From Streptomyces thinghirensis (lineage in GTDB: Bacteria; Actinomycetota; Actinomycetia; Streptomycetales; Streptomycetaceae), in assembly GCA_021502835.1 (NCBI GenBank), contig JAKFGP010000033.1, positions 186,001-250,000 of the forward strand: DNA of 64,000 bases, in the 5' to 3' direction. A program made the translations under genes and the position numbers. Numbering within the stretch: position 1 is the first letter of the stretch; each line of letters opens with the position of its first letter. Under the pieces are notes generated by a model. That model did no database searches and had not been told where the DNA came from. It saw nothing but the letters and a program-made list of their open reading frames with translations. This document shows positions 39,416 through 57,568 of this stretch, piece after piece.

Positions 39416-40768
39416 GTGACCGTGAACGCTAAGACCGGCCCGAGCGCCGGCAACACCTGGCGAGACCTGCCCGCGGCGCAGCAGCCCGAGTACCCCGACA
39501 CCGAGGCTCTGCGCGCAGTGATCGCGGACCTCGAGTCGTATCCGCCGCTCGTCTTCGCGGGCGAGTGCGACCAGCTGCGCGCCCGGATGGCGGCCGTCGC
39601 CAAGGGAGAGGCGTTCCTCCTCCAGGGCGGCGACTGCGCCGAGGCCTTCGACGCCGTGTCCGCGGACCACATCCGCAACAAGCTGAAGACGCTGCTCCAG
39701 ATGGGCGCCGTCCTCACGTACGCCGCCTCCGTGCCCGTGGTGAAGGTCGGCCGCATCGCCGGCCAGTACTCCAAGCCGCGCTCGAAACCGACCGAGACCC
39801 GCGACGGCGTGACGCTGCCGACCTACCGCGGAGACTCCGTCAACGGCTTCGACTTCACCGAAGCGGCCCGGATCCCGGACCCCGAGCGGCTCAAGCGCAT
39901 GTACCACGCGTCGGCGTCCACGCTGAACCTGGTGCGCGCCTTCACCACCGGCGGCTACGCCGACCTGCGCCAGGTGCACGCCTGGAACCAGGACTTCGTG
40001 AAGTCCTCGCCCTCCGGCCAGCGCTACGAGCAGCTCGCCCGGGAGATCGACCAGGCGCTGAACTTCATGCACGCCTGCGGCACGGACCCGGAGGAGTTCA
40101 AGACCGTCGAGTTCTTCTCCTCGCACGAGGCGCTGCTGCTCGACTACGAGTCGGCGCTCACCCGCGTCGACTCGCGCACCGGGCAGCTGTACGACGTCTC
40201 CGGGCACATGGTGTGGATCGGTGAGCGCACCCGGCAGTTGGACCACGCGCACATCGAGTTCGCCTCGCGGATCCGCAACCCGATCGGCATCAAGCTCGGC
40301 CCGACGACGACGGCCGAGGAGGCGCTGCAGTACATCGACCGGCTGGACCCGGAGCGTGAGCCCGGCCGGCTGACCTTCATCGTCCGCATGGGCGCGGACA
40401 AGATCCGCGACAAGCTCCCCGAGCTGGTGGAGAAGGTCACCGCGTCCGGCGCGACCGTCGCCTGGATCACCGACCCGATGCACGGCAACACCTACGAGGC
40501 GGCCTCCGGCCACAAGACCCGCCGCTTCGACGACGTGCTCGACGAGGTCAAGGGCTTCTTCGAGGTCCACAAGTCGCTCGGCACCCACCCGGGCGGCATC
40601 CACGTGGAGCTGACCGGCGACGACGTCACCGAGTGCGTGGGCGGCGGCGACGAGATCTTCGTCGACGACCTGCACCAGCGCTACGAGACGGCCTGCGACC
40701 CGCGGCTCAACCGCAGCCAGTCGCTCGACCTGGCGTTCCTGGTGGCGGAGATGTACCGGGACCAGTGA
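39416..40768 (+). CDS. 3-deoxy-7-phosphoheptulonate (DAHP) synthase, class II
   Basis: Intact, 450 residues. It condenses phosphoenolpyruvate and erythrose 4-phosphate at the entry to the shikimate pathway. Class II features are TWRDLPAAQQPEYPD, PPLVFAGECDQLRARM, FLLQGGDCAEAF (about 39620), KVGRIAGQYSKPRSKPTE, LPTYRGDSVNGFDF, EFFSSHEALLLDYESALTR, IGIKLGPTTTAEE, ITDPMHGNTYEA and VGGGDEIFVDDLHQRYETAC. GTG 39416 is used. A GTG two codons later has better spacing to GAGGGG. Lying near trpEG and trpD, it supplies chorismate to the same end product. Confidence 0.95.
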   Translation: MTVNAKTGPSAGNTWRDLPAAQQPEYPDTEALRAVIADLESYPPLVFAGECDQLRARMAAVAKGEAFLLQGGDCAEAFDAVSADHIRNKLKTLLQMGAVLTYAASVPVVKVGRIAGQYSKPRSKPTETRDGVTLPTYRGDSVNGFDFTEAARIPDPERLKRMYHASASTLNLVRAFTTGGYADLRQVHAWNQDFVKSSPSGQRYEQLAREIDQALNFMHACGTDPEEFKTVEFFSSHEALLLDYESALTRVDSRTGQLYDVSGHMVWIGERTRQLDHAHIEFASRIRNPIGIKLGPTTTAEEALQYIDRLDPEREPGRLTFIVRMGADKIRDKLPELVEKVTASGATVAWITDPMHGNTYEAASGHKTRRFDDVLDEVKGFFEVHKSLGTHPGGIHVELTGDDVTECVGGGDEIFVDDLHQRYETACDPRLNRSQSLDLAFLVAEMYRDQ

Positions 40769-40795
40769 CGGTCGGCCCCCGCTGGGTCGGTGAAT

Positions 40796-40825
40796 GGGGC
40801 GCGGGTCACACACGATCCGCGCCCC
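40796..40825 (+). terminator. Terminator hairpin after DAHP synthase
   Basis: GGGGCGCGG (40796-40804) pairs perfectly with CCGCGCCCC (40817-40825) around 12 bases, followed by CTCCACTTTTG. It lies 27 bases past the synthase stop and separates that transcript from bfd. Confidence 0.75.
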
Positions 40826-40859
40826 CTCCACTTTTGCCGACCTCGCGTGATGGGTAAGG

Positions 40860-40878
40860 TTAGGTTTGCCTCACCGAT
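40860..40878 (+). promoter_or_regulatory. DmdR/IdeR iron box upstream of bfd
   Basis: TTAGGTTTGCCTCACCGAT matches 15 of 19 positions of the actinobacterial iron box TTAGGTTAGGCTCACCTAA. It lies 62 bases before the bfd start. DtxR-family repressors bind such sites when iron is plentiful, which fits a gene for releasing stored iron under starvation. Confidence 0.75.
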
Positions 40879-40940
40879 CAGTCGGGCCCTCCGGTCGTCG
40901 GTACGGCACGACCTTGTACCCCGCTCGGGAGGTGAACCGC

Positions 40941-41165
40941 GTGTTCGTCTGCAGCTGCTTCGGTGTCACCGAGGAACAGGTGAAGGGCCACGCGGAAGCC
41001 GGCGCCTGCACGCCCCGGCAGATCGCCTCCGCCTGCAAGGCCGGCACCGACTGCGGCGGCTGCGTACGGCGCATCCAGGCGCTGCTCGGCCGCGGCGCCT
41101 GCCCCCGCCGGCAACTGGCCGACCAGGGTGAACCGGTCCTCGTGGAGCTCCCGGAAGCGGCCTAG
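40941..41165 (+). CDS. bfd: Bacterioferritin-associated ferredoxin-like [2Fe-2S] protein
   Basis: VFVCSCFGVTEEQVKGHAEA starts at GTG 40941, with GGGAGGTGA upstream. An in-frame GTG at 40932 is possible. The four cluster cysteines are in CSC and, about 32 residues on, in TDCGGCVRRIQALL (spacing CxC and CxxC). The 74-residue length and layout match Bfd, which passes electrons to bacterioferritin so that stored ferric iron can be released. It converges on bfr and carries an iron box, so both genes belong to iron homeostasis. Intact. Confidence 0.9.
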   Translation: MFVCSCFGVTEEQVKGHAEAGACTPRQIASACKAGTDCGGCVRRIQALLGRGACPRRQLADQGEPVLVELPEAA

Positions 41166-41211
41166 CCGCAGCGAGCGGTCCGGCCGCGGCGAGCGGTCCG
41201 ACTACAGCGAG

Positions 41212-41708
41212 CCGGGGCCGGACGAGTCCGGCTGGACCTGCTCGATGACCGTCGACAGGTAGAGGGGACTCGCCCAGCTTCTCGATCAGCTCCAGCTGGG
41301 TGTCCAGGTAGTCGATGTGGTGCTCCTCGTCGGCGAGGATCGCCTCGAAGACGTTGGCCGACGTGATGTCGTTCTTGGCCCGCATCACCTCGATGCCGCG
41401 GCGCAGCCGGTCGATCGCCTCGACCTCGATCTCCCCGGTCGGCCTGGAACATCTCGGTCACGCTCTGGCCGACCCGCACGTGGAAGAGCCGCTGGTAGTT
41501 CGGCAGGCCGTCCAGGAGCAGGATGCGGTCGGTGAGCACCTCCGCGTGGCGCATCTCGTCGAAGGACTCCGCGCGCGTGTACTTCGCGAGCTTGGTCCAG
41601 CCCTTGTGGTCCTGCAGCTTCGCGTGCAGGAAGTACTGGTTGATCGCCGTGAGCTCGGCGGTCAGCTGCTCGATTGAGGAACTCGATGACCTCGGGGTCG
41701 CCCTGCAT
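41212..41708 (-). CDS. bfr: Bacterioferritin
   Basis: The iron-storage four-helix bundle forms a 24-subunit shell with intersubunit haem. ATG 41708 with AAGGAG upstream gives MQGDPEVIEFLNEQLTAELT after one shift. The ferroxidase ligands are in NQYFLHAKLQDHKGWTKLAK, AESFDEMRHAEVLTDRILLL (ExxH) and ILADEEHHIDYLDTQLELIE (ExxH). MFQADREIEVEAIDRLRRGI covers the third helix. The stop is 41212 after PGSL. Length is about 165 residues, slightly longer than typical. Three frameshifts near 41265, 41445 and 41680. Bfd lies on the opposite strand, tail to tail. Confidence 0.92.
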
Positions 41709-41780
41709 CGCTTGACGCTCCTTCGAACGGGAACTGGCGTGTTGCGCCGCATGATTGCACCGGCATCGAAGATCGTCCAG

Positions 41781-41794
41781 TAAGTCTCGACTTA
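41781..41794. promoter_or_regulatory. 14-bp palindrome in the bfr promoter region
   Basis: TAAGTCTCGACTTA is a perfect inverted repeat with a two-base centre, about 73 bases before the bfr start and 107 before the divergent oxidoreductase. The surrounding bases are A/T-richer than the genome average and repeat CTTAGT-like words. It could be an operator, but the protein is unknown. Confidence 0.4.
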
Positions 41795-41900
41795 GTAAGT
41801 AGGTGCAGGCTTAGTCGTGATTGTTGATGCTTGTGCGTGTTTGCCCGAATGTAAGTGGGGCGGGTCAGGGGCATCGGTCCGGGTCTGTCAGGATGGAGGC

Positions 41901-42548
41901 ATGGGTCAGCCGGCGGGACACGAATCGGGAGAAGGCGGTCCGGAAGGAGCGTCGCGGTTCGAGCTCCCACCGGGACAGCGACTGCAGCGCGGCTGGCCGG
42001 TCACGCACTACGGACCGGTCCCCAAGTTCCGTCCCGAGCGCTGGGAGTTCCGGGTCTTCGGCACCACCGCCGACGGCGAGAAGCACGGCTGGACCCACGA
42101 CGAGTTCACCGCCCTGCCGTACACCACGGTCGTCGCCGACCTGCACTGCGTCACGAAGTTCAGCATGCTCGGCTCCGAGTGGGGCGGCGTTCCGGCCGCC
42201 ACGATCCTGGACCTCGCCCCGCCCGCGCCGGCCGTCACCCATGTGATGGTGTGGGCGGAGTACGGCTTCAGCTCGAACCTCCGGCTGTCCGACTTCGCCG
42301 CCGGGCGCACCCTCTTCGCCACCCACAAGGACGGCGAGCTGCTCACCGCCGAGCACGGCTTCCCGCTCCGGCTGGTCGTCCCGCACCTGTACGCCTGGAA
42401 GGGGCCCGAAGTGGGTCCGCGGCATCGAGTACATGACCGCCGACCGCCGCGGTTTCTGGGAGGAACGCGGCTACCACAACATCGGCGACCCGTGGCAGGA
42501 GCAGCGATACTCCCACCAGGAGGAGCCGGGGACGGCCCCGAGCTCTGA
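41901..42548 (+). CDS. Sulfite oxidase-like molybdopterin oxidoreductase (YedY-type), frameshifted near the end
   Basis: This is a single-domain molybdopterin enzyme, about 215 residues. Core motifs are [40 protein letters not shown] with the Cys that ligates molybdenum ([20 protein letters not shown]), [40 protein letters not shown] and [15 protein letters not shown]. An extra C near 42412 and a missing G near 42530 shift the last 45 residues, and the rebuilt end is DGPEL-stop at 42548. No signal peptide is seen, so it is probably cytoplasmic. The substrate is unknown. Confidence 0.87.
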   Translation: MGQPAGHESGEGGPEGASRFELPPGQRLQRGWPVTHYGPVPKFRPERWEFRVFGTTADGEKHGWTHDEFTALPYTTVVADLHCVTKFSMLGSEWGGVPAATILDLAPPAPAVTHVMVWAEYGFSSNLRLSDFAAGRTLFATHKDGELLTAEHGFPLRLVVPHLYAWKGPEVGPRHRVHDRRPPRFLGGTRLPQHRRPVAGAAILPPGGAGDGPEL

Positions 42549-42570
42549 CCTCCCGTACGGCCCCCGAGGG

Positions 42571-43455
42571 TCAGCCGTCGCGCAGCTTCTTCAGCCGCTC
42601 CACGTCCGCCGCGTGCCCCTCCTTGCCGCCCGGTGTCTCGATGACCAGTGGCACGCCCTCGGTCGCGGGGTGGGTCATCAGCGCCCGGAACGGGTCCTCG
42701 CCGATGTGACCGGCGCCGATGTTCTCGTGCCGGTCCTTGTGGGCCCCGGCCACGTCCTTGGAGTCGTTGGCGTGGATCAGCTTGAGCCGGCCCTCGCCGA
42801 CCGTGTCCACCAGCAGGTCGAGGGTCTGGTGCATGCCGGACGGGCCGGTCAGGTCGTGCCCCGCCGCGAAGATGTGGCAGGTGTCCAGGCACACGCCGAG
42901 CTTCGGGTGGGCGTCCAGCGCCTCGAAGTACGGTCCGAAGTCCCAGGTGCGCGAGCACAGGGAGGCGCCCTGGCCGGCGGTCGACTCCAGCAGCAGGTAC
43001 GGGTCGTCGTCGTGGGTGAGCTCGTCGAGCAGCGGCAGCAGGTACTCCCGTACCTGCTTCAGCGCCACCGACCGCTCACGGCCGCCGGTCGCGCTGCCGG
43101 TGTGCACGACCACGCCGAGCGCGCCGATCGCCCGCCCGCGCCGCAGCGAGTGCCGCAGCGACTCCACCGACCGCTCCACCGTCGCCTCGGTGTGCGAACC
43201 GAAGTTGATCAGGTACGGGGCGTGCACGTACGCGGGGAGCGACCCGGCCGCGCAGGCCTCCCGGAACGCCTCGTCCTGCTTGGGGTTGCCGGCCGGCGTG
43301 GCCCAGCCGCGCGGATTGGCGACGAAGACCTGCACGGCCTCCGCCTTCAGCTCACGGGCGTAGGACAGGCCCACGGAGTGCAGGCCGCCGGCCACCGGGA
43401 CGTGACCGCCGACGGGGTTGCGCGGCATACGGGAGGGAGAAGATGCGGTGCTCAT
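42571..43455 (-). CDS. nfo: Endonuclease IV (AP endonuclease)
   Basis: Intact, 294 residues. It cuts DNA at abasic sites in base-excision repair. After a proline-rich start come [132 protein letters not shown] and [11 protein letters not shown]. The His, Glu and Asp ligands of the tri-zinc site are present in these blocks. The TIM-barrel length is normal. It converges on the oxidoreductase gene with a 22-base gap. Confidence 0.95.
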   Translation of the reverse strand: MSTASSPSRMPRNPVGGHVPVAGGLHSVGLSYARELKAEAVQVFVANPRGWATPAGNPKQDEAFREACAAGSLPAYVHAPYLINFGSHTEATVERSVESLRHSLRRGRAIGALGVVVHTGSATGGRERSVALKQVREYLLPLLDELTHDDDPYLLLESTAGQGASLCSRTWDFGPYFEALDAHPKLGVCLDTCHIFAAGHDLTGPSGMHQTLDLLVDTVGEGRLKLIHANDSKDVAGAHKDRHENIGAGHIGEDPFRALMTHPATEGVPLVIETPGGKEGHAADVERLKKLRDG

Positions 43456-43550
43456 GACCGGACCAAGGATGCCAGGACGTGTGGGCGGACCCCGGATCAG
43501 GGTACGACTGCACCAGCGCGCCGGCGCTGCCGAGCCAGGGGAGGGTGCAC

Positions 43551-43804
43551 ATGGGGGACGTCGTCAGCTTCGCGCTGCCGAACGGCGGCCGGGTCCTGGT
43601 CGAACCCGTCGACGAGGACGTGTACGGCCTCCAGGAGATCTCGGTCAACGGAAGCACGGTGGTCCGGCGTGCCCAGGAAGGGCTCGGCGAGGCCCTCGAC
43701 GGCATCCGGCGCACGGCCGCCGAGGCGCACGCGCGCATGACGTCCGTCGACGTCGCCCCGCCAACGGCTGGAACCCCGCCCGCCCCGGCCGGCGGGCCGC
43801 CTCG

Positions 43805-43821
<17 letters not shown>
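43551..43821 (+). CDS. Small trypsin-co-occurring-domain-like (CU044_2847) protein, possibly truncated
   Basis: ATG 43551 with GGGAGG gives [20 protein letters not shown], then [20 protein letters not shown] and [17 protein letters not shown], which resembles the N-terminal half of small actinobacterial proteins found beside trypsin-like proteases. The usual C-terminal strand region (EFGxKL and TVTLTW-like) is not found. The frame after 43760 is proline-rich and overlaps the kinase gene end on the other strand. With a one-base shift a TGA occurs at 43821, which I use as the end. No protease gene is adjacent. Confidence 0.5.
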
Positions 43822-48304
<4,483 letters not shown>

Positions 48305-48358
48305 TTACGTTGGCCACCCTAGCCCGCAGCGCATCGCACTTGTAGGGAGCCTCCGCCC

Positions 48359-48709
48359 GTGGCGCGTTCACTCGACGGTCTCGTTCTCGCCCCCGTCGCC
48401 GACCAGGCGCCCGGCCAGGTGGGTACGCGCACCCGGTTCACCTACCACGAGCAGGACGGCGCCGTATGGGCCGAGTACGCGGGCGGTGACATCGTCCGCG
48501 GACGTCTGGTGGGCACCAGGGAGGGCGACCGCCTCGACTTCCGGTACGTGCAGCTCAAGACCGACGGAAGCACGTCGTCGGGACACTGCGTGTCGACCGT
48601 CGCCGAGCTGCCGGACGGGCGGGTGCGCCTGGACGAGACCTGGGAGTGGGAGTCGCGGCGGGGCAGCGGGACGAGCGTTGTGGAGCAGGTCACCGCGCAC
48701 GAGCACTGA
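48359..48709 (+). CDS. Conserved hypothetical protein, 116 residues
   Basis: Intact from GTG 48359 to 48709: MARSLDGLVLAPVADQAPGQ, VGTRTRFTYHEQDGAVWAEY, AGGDIVRGRLVGTREGDRLD, FRYVQLKTDGSTSSGHCVST and RVRLDETWEWESRRGSGTSV. The alternation of short strands suggests a small beta-barrel or lipocalin-like fold, with no signal peptide. GGGAGCC upstream serves as ribosome site. It is divergent from the thi operon. I recognise no function; some annotations of relatives name an acetyltransferase, which the sequence does not support. Confidence 0.75.
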   Translation: MARSLDGLVLAPVADQAPGQVGTRTRFTYHEQDGAVWAEYAGGDIVRGRLVGTREGDRLDFRYVQLKTDGSTSSGHCVSTVAELPDGRVRLDETWEWESRRGSGTSVVEQVTAHEH

Positions 48710-48740
48710 CTGACGAATCGTCGGTGTCTAAGGTGATCAG

Positions 48741-50035
48741 GTGAGCGAGCAGACGCAGGAGCAGACCCGGGAACGGGGGAGCGGACGCGGAGCGCCGCGT
48801 GGTCGTGGTGGGCGCCGGCATGGCGGGCGTGCAGACGCGGTCGCTCTGCGGGGAGCAGGGCTTCACCGGCACCGTGACCCTGATCGGCGCGGAGCCGCAC
48901 CAGCCCTACGACCGTCCCCCGCTGTCCAAGGCCGTCCTGCTCGGTACGGCCGAGGGCTCCGCCTTCGACGTCGACTTCGAGGCCCTCGGTATCACGCTGC
49001 GGCTCGGCTGCGAGGCCCTGGGCGTCCGCCCCCGCGCGCACGTCCTGGACACCTCCGACGGACCCGTGCCGTACGACCTCCTCGTCCTCGCGACCGGCGC
49101 CGAACCGATCCGGCTGCCCGGCGCGGAGGGTGTGCCCGGAGTGCACCTGCTGCGCACCCTGGACGACGCCGAACGACTGCGGCCGGTGCTCGCCCGGCAG
49201 CACGACATCGTGGTCGTCGGCGCGGGCTGGATCGGCGCCGAGTTCGCCACCGCCGCGCGCGAGGCGGGCTGCGCGGTGACCGTCGTGGAGGCCGCCGACC
49301 GGCCCCTCGCCGGCGCGCTGCCCGCCGAGGTCGCCGCGCCGATGACCGGCTGGTACGCCGACTCGGGCGCCGTACTGCGCACCCACGCGCGCGTGGAGCG
49401 CGTCGAGACGGGCGGACCCGGGGAACCCGGCGAACCCGGGGAGCCCGGCCACGTCGTCGTCCTCGACGACGGCTCGCGGCTGCCCGCCGGCGCGGTCGTC
49501 GTCGGCATCGGAGCCCGGCCCGCCACCGCCTGGCTCGCCGGCTCCGGGATCGACCTCGGCGCGCACGGCGACGTCCTGGCCGACGACCGCCTGCGCACCT
49601 CCGTCCCGGACGTCTACGCGGTCGGCGACTGCGCGTCCTTCCCCGTCCGGCCGCTACGGCGAGCGGCTGCTGGTGCACCACTGGGACAACGCCCTCCAGG
49701 GCCCGCGCACGGTCGCCGCCAACATCATCGGCGCCGCCGTCGGCGAGGCCCCGGTGGCCTACGACCCGGTGCCGTACTTCTGGTCCGAGCAGTTCGGCCG
49801 CTTCGTCCAGTACGCCGGTCATCACACGGCCGCCGACACCGCCCTGTGGCGCGGCGACCCCTCGGGACCCGCCTGGACGGTCTGCTGGCTGCGCGAGGAC
49901 CGCCTGGTCGCCCTGCTGGCGGTGGGCCGCCCCCGGGACCTGGCCCAGGGCAAACGCGTGATCCAGGCGGGCACGACGATGGACCCGCGGCTGCTGGCCG
50001 ACCCGGCGAGGCCGCTCAAGGCGGCGACGGCGTAG
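48741..50035 (+). CDS. FAD/NAD(P)-dependent ferredoxin reductase-type oxidoreductase, frameshifted
   Basis: GTG 48741 starts a hydrophilic leader (VSEQTQEQTRERGSG). The FAD loop VVVVGAGMAGVQT follows after a shift, then TVTLIGAEPHQPYDRPPLSK, PYDLLVLATGAEPIRLPGAE, the NAD loop DIVVVGAGWIGAEFATAARE, GAVVVGIGARPATAWLAGSG, VPDVYAVGDCASFP and YFWSEQFGRFVQYAGHH. This matches rubredoxin/ferredoxin reductases of mono-oxygenase systems. No partner ferredoxin or P450 is adjacent, so the acceptor is unknown. Frameshifts near 48785, 48835 and 49655. About 430 residues. Confidence 0.85.
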
Positions 50036-50112
50036 CCCTCCGCCCGGGTGCGGCGGCCCGGGTCGGACGGGTCTGGTTTCCGACTGTCAGTGCCAGATGG
50101 CAGGCTTGAGAC

Positions 50113-50475
50113 GTGACCGAGATTGACGCAAAGATCGATGCTCTCGTGCCTGCCTGGCTCACCGTCCCCGACATCGCCGAGATGCTCGGCGTCGAGGTGA
50201 CCCGCGTACGCCAGCTGATCAAGGAAGGCCAGCTCATCGCCGTACGGCGCGGTGAGAACCGCGCGCTGCACATCCCGGCCTTCATCGACGAGGACAAGGT
50301 CGTCAAGGGCCTGGTCGGGACCCTGACGCTGCTGCGGGACGACGGCTTCACGGCCGAGGAGATGCTGGAGTGGCTCTTCACGCCCGACGAGACCCTGCCC
50401 GGCACGCCCGCCCAGGCGCTGAGCGAGAATCGCGGCACGGAGGTGAAGCGCCGCGCCCAGGCGCTCGCCGTCTGA
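50113..50475 (+). CDS. Rv2175c-family winged-helix DNA-binding protein
   Basis: Intact, 120 residues: [40 protein letters not shown] (MerR-like helix-turn-helix), [40 protein letters not shown] and [20 protein letters not shown]. This matches the actinobacterial Rv2175c family, whose M. tuberculosis member binds DNA and is phosphorylated by the neighbouring kinase PknL. A PASTA kinase gene lies 4.3 kb away here. The oxidoreductase gene precedes it on the same strand. GTG 50113 is the only sensible start. Confidence 0.88.
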   Translation: MTEIDAKIDALVPAWLTVPDIAEMLGVEVTRVRQLIKEGQLIAVRRGENRALHIPAFIDEDKVVKGLVGTLTLLRDDGFTAEEMLEWLFTPDETLPGTPAQALSENRGTEVKRRAQALAV

Positions 50476-50610
50476 CCTGACAGACCCCGCCCGGGACCCC
50501 GCCCGGCGTACGGGCCGCGACCCACGGCCCCGGCGGCCACGACGGTCCGCGGTCCCGTACGCCTTGGCGGCGACCCGCTGCCGCCGTGTTCCTCGGGGGC
50601 CGAGGGGTAG

Positions 50611-55063
<4,453 letters not shown>

Positions 55064-55554
55064 GCCAGGGACTTTATCCGCCGCCGCCGACCAACCGGTC
55101 CCAGGGGCCGCCGGGCCGTGCACCTGCGGGAACGGCCGGTGCCCGGGGCCGGTCTGAGTACGGCGACGGGCGCGCGGTGCGCGGCCGGCACGCGCCGCCG
55201 TGAGCCGCGATGCGCACGGCTGGGTACCCGTACCTAGCCGCCCAGATGAGTACGCGCGCGGATGGGACTCCGCCCACGTGAACGAGAGAGTGGAGGCACG
55301 GAGAGGGGCACGGCTCCGGAACCGGCGACACGTGGGCGCCGGAACGGAGCCGGGCCCGCGATCACGCTCCTTCCGCCGGCCGCGGTCGGCGGGGCGAGGC
55401 ACGGGGGAACCCGGGGGAACGACCGAGAACGGGGGTTCCAACGGGGGGGACGTACAGGGGAGCAGGAGAAGCGCCGGTTCGACGGTGGCCCGCGGGGGGA
55501 CGCGGCCACCACGGACCGGCGCTCTTCGTGTTCGGCCGGCGGCACGCCCGGGTC
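55064..55554. other. 491-base intergenic region without a recognised gene
   Basis: This lies between the CrtI-like gene start and the TetR gene end. It is very G-rich on the plus strand from 55420 to 55500. Open frames here show no family features or convincing ribosome sites. The promoter of the oxidoreductase must lie at 55064-55200. The only strong structure is the stem-loop at 55470-55523. A small RNA cannot be excluded. Confidence 0.5.
55470..55523. terminator. Two-part stem-loop beyond the TetR gene
   Basis: An outer stem AGCGCCGGT/ACCGGCGCT (55470-55478 with 55515-55523) and inner stem GGTGGCC/GGCCACC (55484-55490 with 55504-55510) form a long hairpin with a G-rich loop. It begins 32 bases past the proposed TetR stop on the minus strand. 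There is no T-run on either side. Confidence 0.55.
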
Positions 55555-56198
55555 TCAGGGGCGGCCGCTCACGCGTCCCTGAAGCAGCCGCGACAGGGCC
55601 GAGTGCACGTCGTCGAGGGCGTTCCGGCTGGAACGACTTCCAGTCCAGCGCGGCCACCAGAACCATGCCGACCAGCGCGGCGGCGGTCAGCCGGCACGTC
55701 GATCTCCTCGCTGAACTCACCGCTCCGCACGCCCTCGCGCGCAGCACGCCCTCCACGACCGCGACCGCCTCCTGCCGGACCACCAGCAGCGTGGACTGCC
55801 AGGCCCGGTTGGTACGCCACAGCTCGGCCACGTACAGCTGAGTGAAGGCCGGGTAGCGGTCGATGAAGACGAGCCCCGCGCGGATCATCGCGTCCAGGGC
55901 GTCGACCCGGCCGCGGCCCTCCCGCGCCGTCCGCTCCGACGCCTCCCGCAGCGACGCGGTGAGGAGCCCCGACACCATGGCGCAGCAGCTCTTCGAAGAG
56001 GACGGACTTGCTGGCGAAGTTGTAGTAGACCGTGCCCTTCGCGACCCCGGCGCGTTCGGCGATCTCGTCCACGGTGGTGGCGGAGAAGCCCTGCTCGGCG
56101 ATGAGGGTGACGGCCGCCTCGTAGAGCTTCTGCCGGGTGGCCTCGCGGCGGCTGCTGCCCTGCGGTGGCGCTGCCGCTTTCCATGCCCCGATTGTCAC
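55555..56198 (-). CDS. TetR/AcrR-family transcriptional regulator, frameshifted
   Basis: GTG 56198 begins VTIGAWKAAAPPQGSSRREA. The DNA-binding domain is TRQKLYEAAVTLIAEQGFSA, TTVDEIAERAGVAKGTVYYN and FASKSVLFEELLRHG. The ligand-binding part has ERTAREGRGRVDALDAMIRA, GLVFIDRYPAFTQLYVAELW, NRAWQSTLLVVRQEAVAVVE and LVGMVLVAALDWKSFQPE. The stop is 55555 if the tail is RVSGRP, or 55569 in the frame as written. About 210 residues. The likely target is its own promoter or the HEPN-type gene that diverges from it. Shifts near 55745 and 55975. Confidence 0.87.
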
Positions 56199-56418
56199 AG
56201 CACTCTTCCTGGGGGTGTCACCGCAGGGTGCACGGCTCCGCTCCGGGTGCGGCCGGCCGGACGCGGTGCGCCGACCGGTCAGGGCAAGCAGCCGAACCGA
56301 ACCTACGAGCGAAGCAAAAGTCCAGGTCAGAACGGATTGTCAGTGGCATACCTCACTATGGGCACATACGGCGCCTCGTAGCAGAGCGTGCCGTCACGGA
56401 GACGACAGGAGGATCGTC

Positions 56419-57202
56419 ATGGCCCACTCGTCCGCAGCCGCCGCCCGGCGGCGCCGCGCAGCTCGGCCCTGCACCCTCACTGACCGGCCCGGCGAGCGAC
56501 GTACACCCCGTGCTCCGCCGGACAACCGCCCCGCCCGCAGCCCTCGACCTGCTCGCCCAGGCCCGGGCCGGACTGGAGGAGGCCACCGTCCTCGAGACAC
56601 CGAACGAGCGCTACGCGACGGCCCATCTGGCCGCCCTGCGCACCGCCGCCGCCCCGGTGCTCGCCGCGCGAGGCCGCCCCGAGACCACCCCGCGCGCCCG
56701 GGCCCGTATCCGCAGCGCCTGGGAAGTGCTCCCCGAGATCGCGCCCGAGCTCTCCGACTGGAGCGCGCTGTTCGCCTCGGGCGCCCGGCGCCGGGCACGG
56801 GCCGAGGCGGGCATCGAGGGCGCGGCCAACCGCCGGGACGCCGACGACCTGATACGCGACGTGGCGATGTTCCTGCGCCTCGTGGAGCGGATGCTGATCC
56901 TCCAGCCGGTCCCCTGCCCCCAGCCCCGCCCCCGACACGGACCACCCGGCCCCGGACCACGCCGCCCCCGGCGACGCCGCGCCGGGCCGCTCCGACGCCG
57001 GGCGCTCCGACGCCGGCGGTCCCGATTCCGGCGGCCCCGATTCCGGGCGCCCCGGTCCCGGCCGTCTCGGTTCCGGGCGCTCCGATGCCGGCCGTCCCCG
57101 ATTCCGGCCGCCATGGCGTCGACCGTCCGGACTTCGACCGACCGGGCGGGGAGCGGTCGGTCGGGGGACCGCATGGGCCGCGAGCTGCCGGACGCGGGCT
57201 GA
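56419..57202 (+). CDS. SAV_6107-type HEPN domain protein with pentapeptide-repeat tail, frameshifted
   Basis: ATG 56419 follows AGGAGG. After a short basic start and one shift (about 56455) come APPAALDLLAQARAGLEEAT, VLETPNERYATAHLAALRTA, SAWEVLPEIAPELSDWSALF, ASGARRRARAEAGIEGAANR and DADDLIRDVAMFLRLVERML, an all-helical domain resembling the actinobacterial HEPN-like family named after SAV_6107. The last third is built from 15-bp repeats. The reading frame of the tail is uncertain. The frame chosen ends MGRELPDAG-stop at 57202. HEPN proteins are often nucleases, but no RxxxxH motif is evident here. Confidence 0.7.
56979..57098 (+). repeat. Eight tandem 15-bp repeats in the HEPN-type gene tail
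   Basis: Units start every 15 bases from 56979 (GCGCCGGGCCGCTCC, GACGCCGGGCGCTCC, GACGCCGGCGGTCCC, GATTCCGGCGGCCCC and so on) to 57098. In the third frame each unit gives a pentapeptide such as DAGRS, DSGGP or GPGRL. The regular codon-multiple length implies selection on a repetitive peptide or repeated slippage. Confidence 0.85.
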
Positions 57203-57237
57203 GCGCGCCGACCTGCCCCGGCCCACCGGGCGCCGCC

Positions 57238-57360
57238 TTCGGGCGGGGGTGCGCGGTGCGCGTTCGGGCGGGGGTGCGTGGTCCGCCTCCGGGTGGGGCG
57301 CGCAGGTGCATTTGCGAGCGGGGTGCGTGGTGCGCCTCCGGGCGGAGGTGCGGGTCGTGC
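57238..57360. repeat. Imperfect 24-27-bp repeats, about five copies, GC-rich
   Basis: The words TTCGGGCGGGGGTGCG, GTGCGTGGTSCGCC and TCCGGGCGGAGGTGCG recur about every 25 bases from 57238 to 57360. The array lies in the 366-base gap between the HEPN-type gene and the methyltransferase gene, directly after the 15-bp array. No gene is recognised in this gap; a promoter is expected near 57440-57560. Confidence 0.65.
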
Positions 57361-57568
57361 GTCTCCGGGGCCGGGCGCGTGGTGCAGCCAGCGGGCAGGG
57401 CCCCGCGGGGCACGTGCGGGGACGGTGGCACGGGGTGACCGGTCGGCGTACCGGAGGCAATAGGGTGGGAGGCGCCTAGGCCTGCCCCTTCCCGCACCGG
57501 GCCGGGGGCGGCAGCCCGTTCGCTCCGCCCGTGCCCGAGGCGGTGCTCGCGCCGAGGAGTCAACTGCC

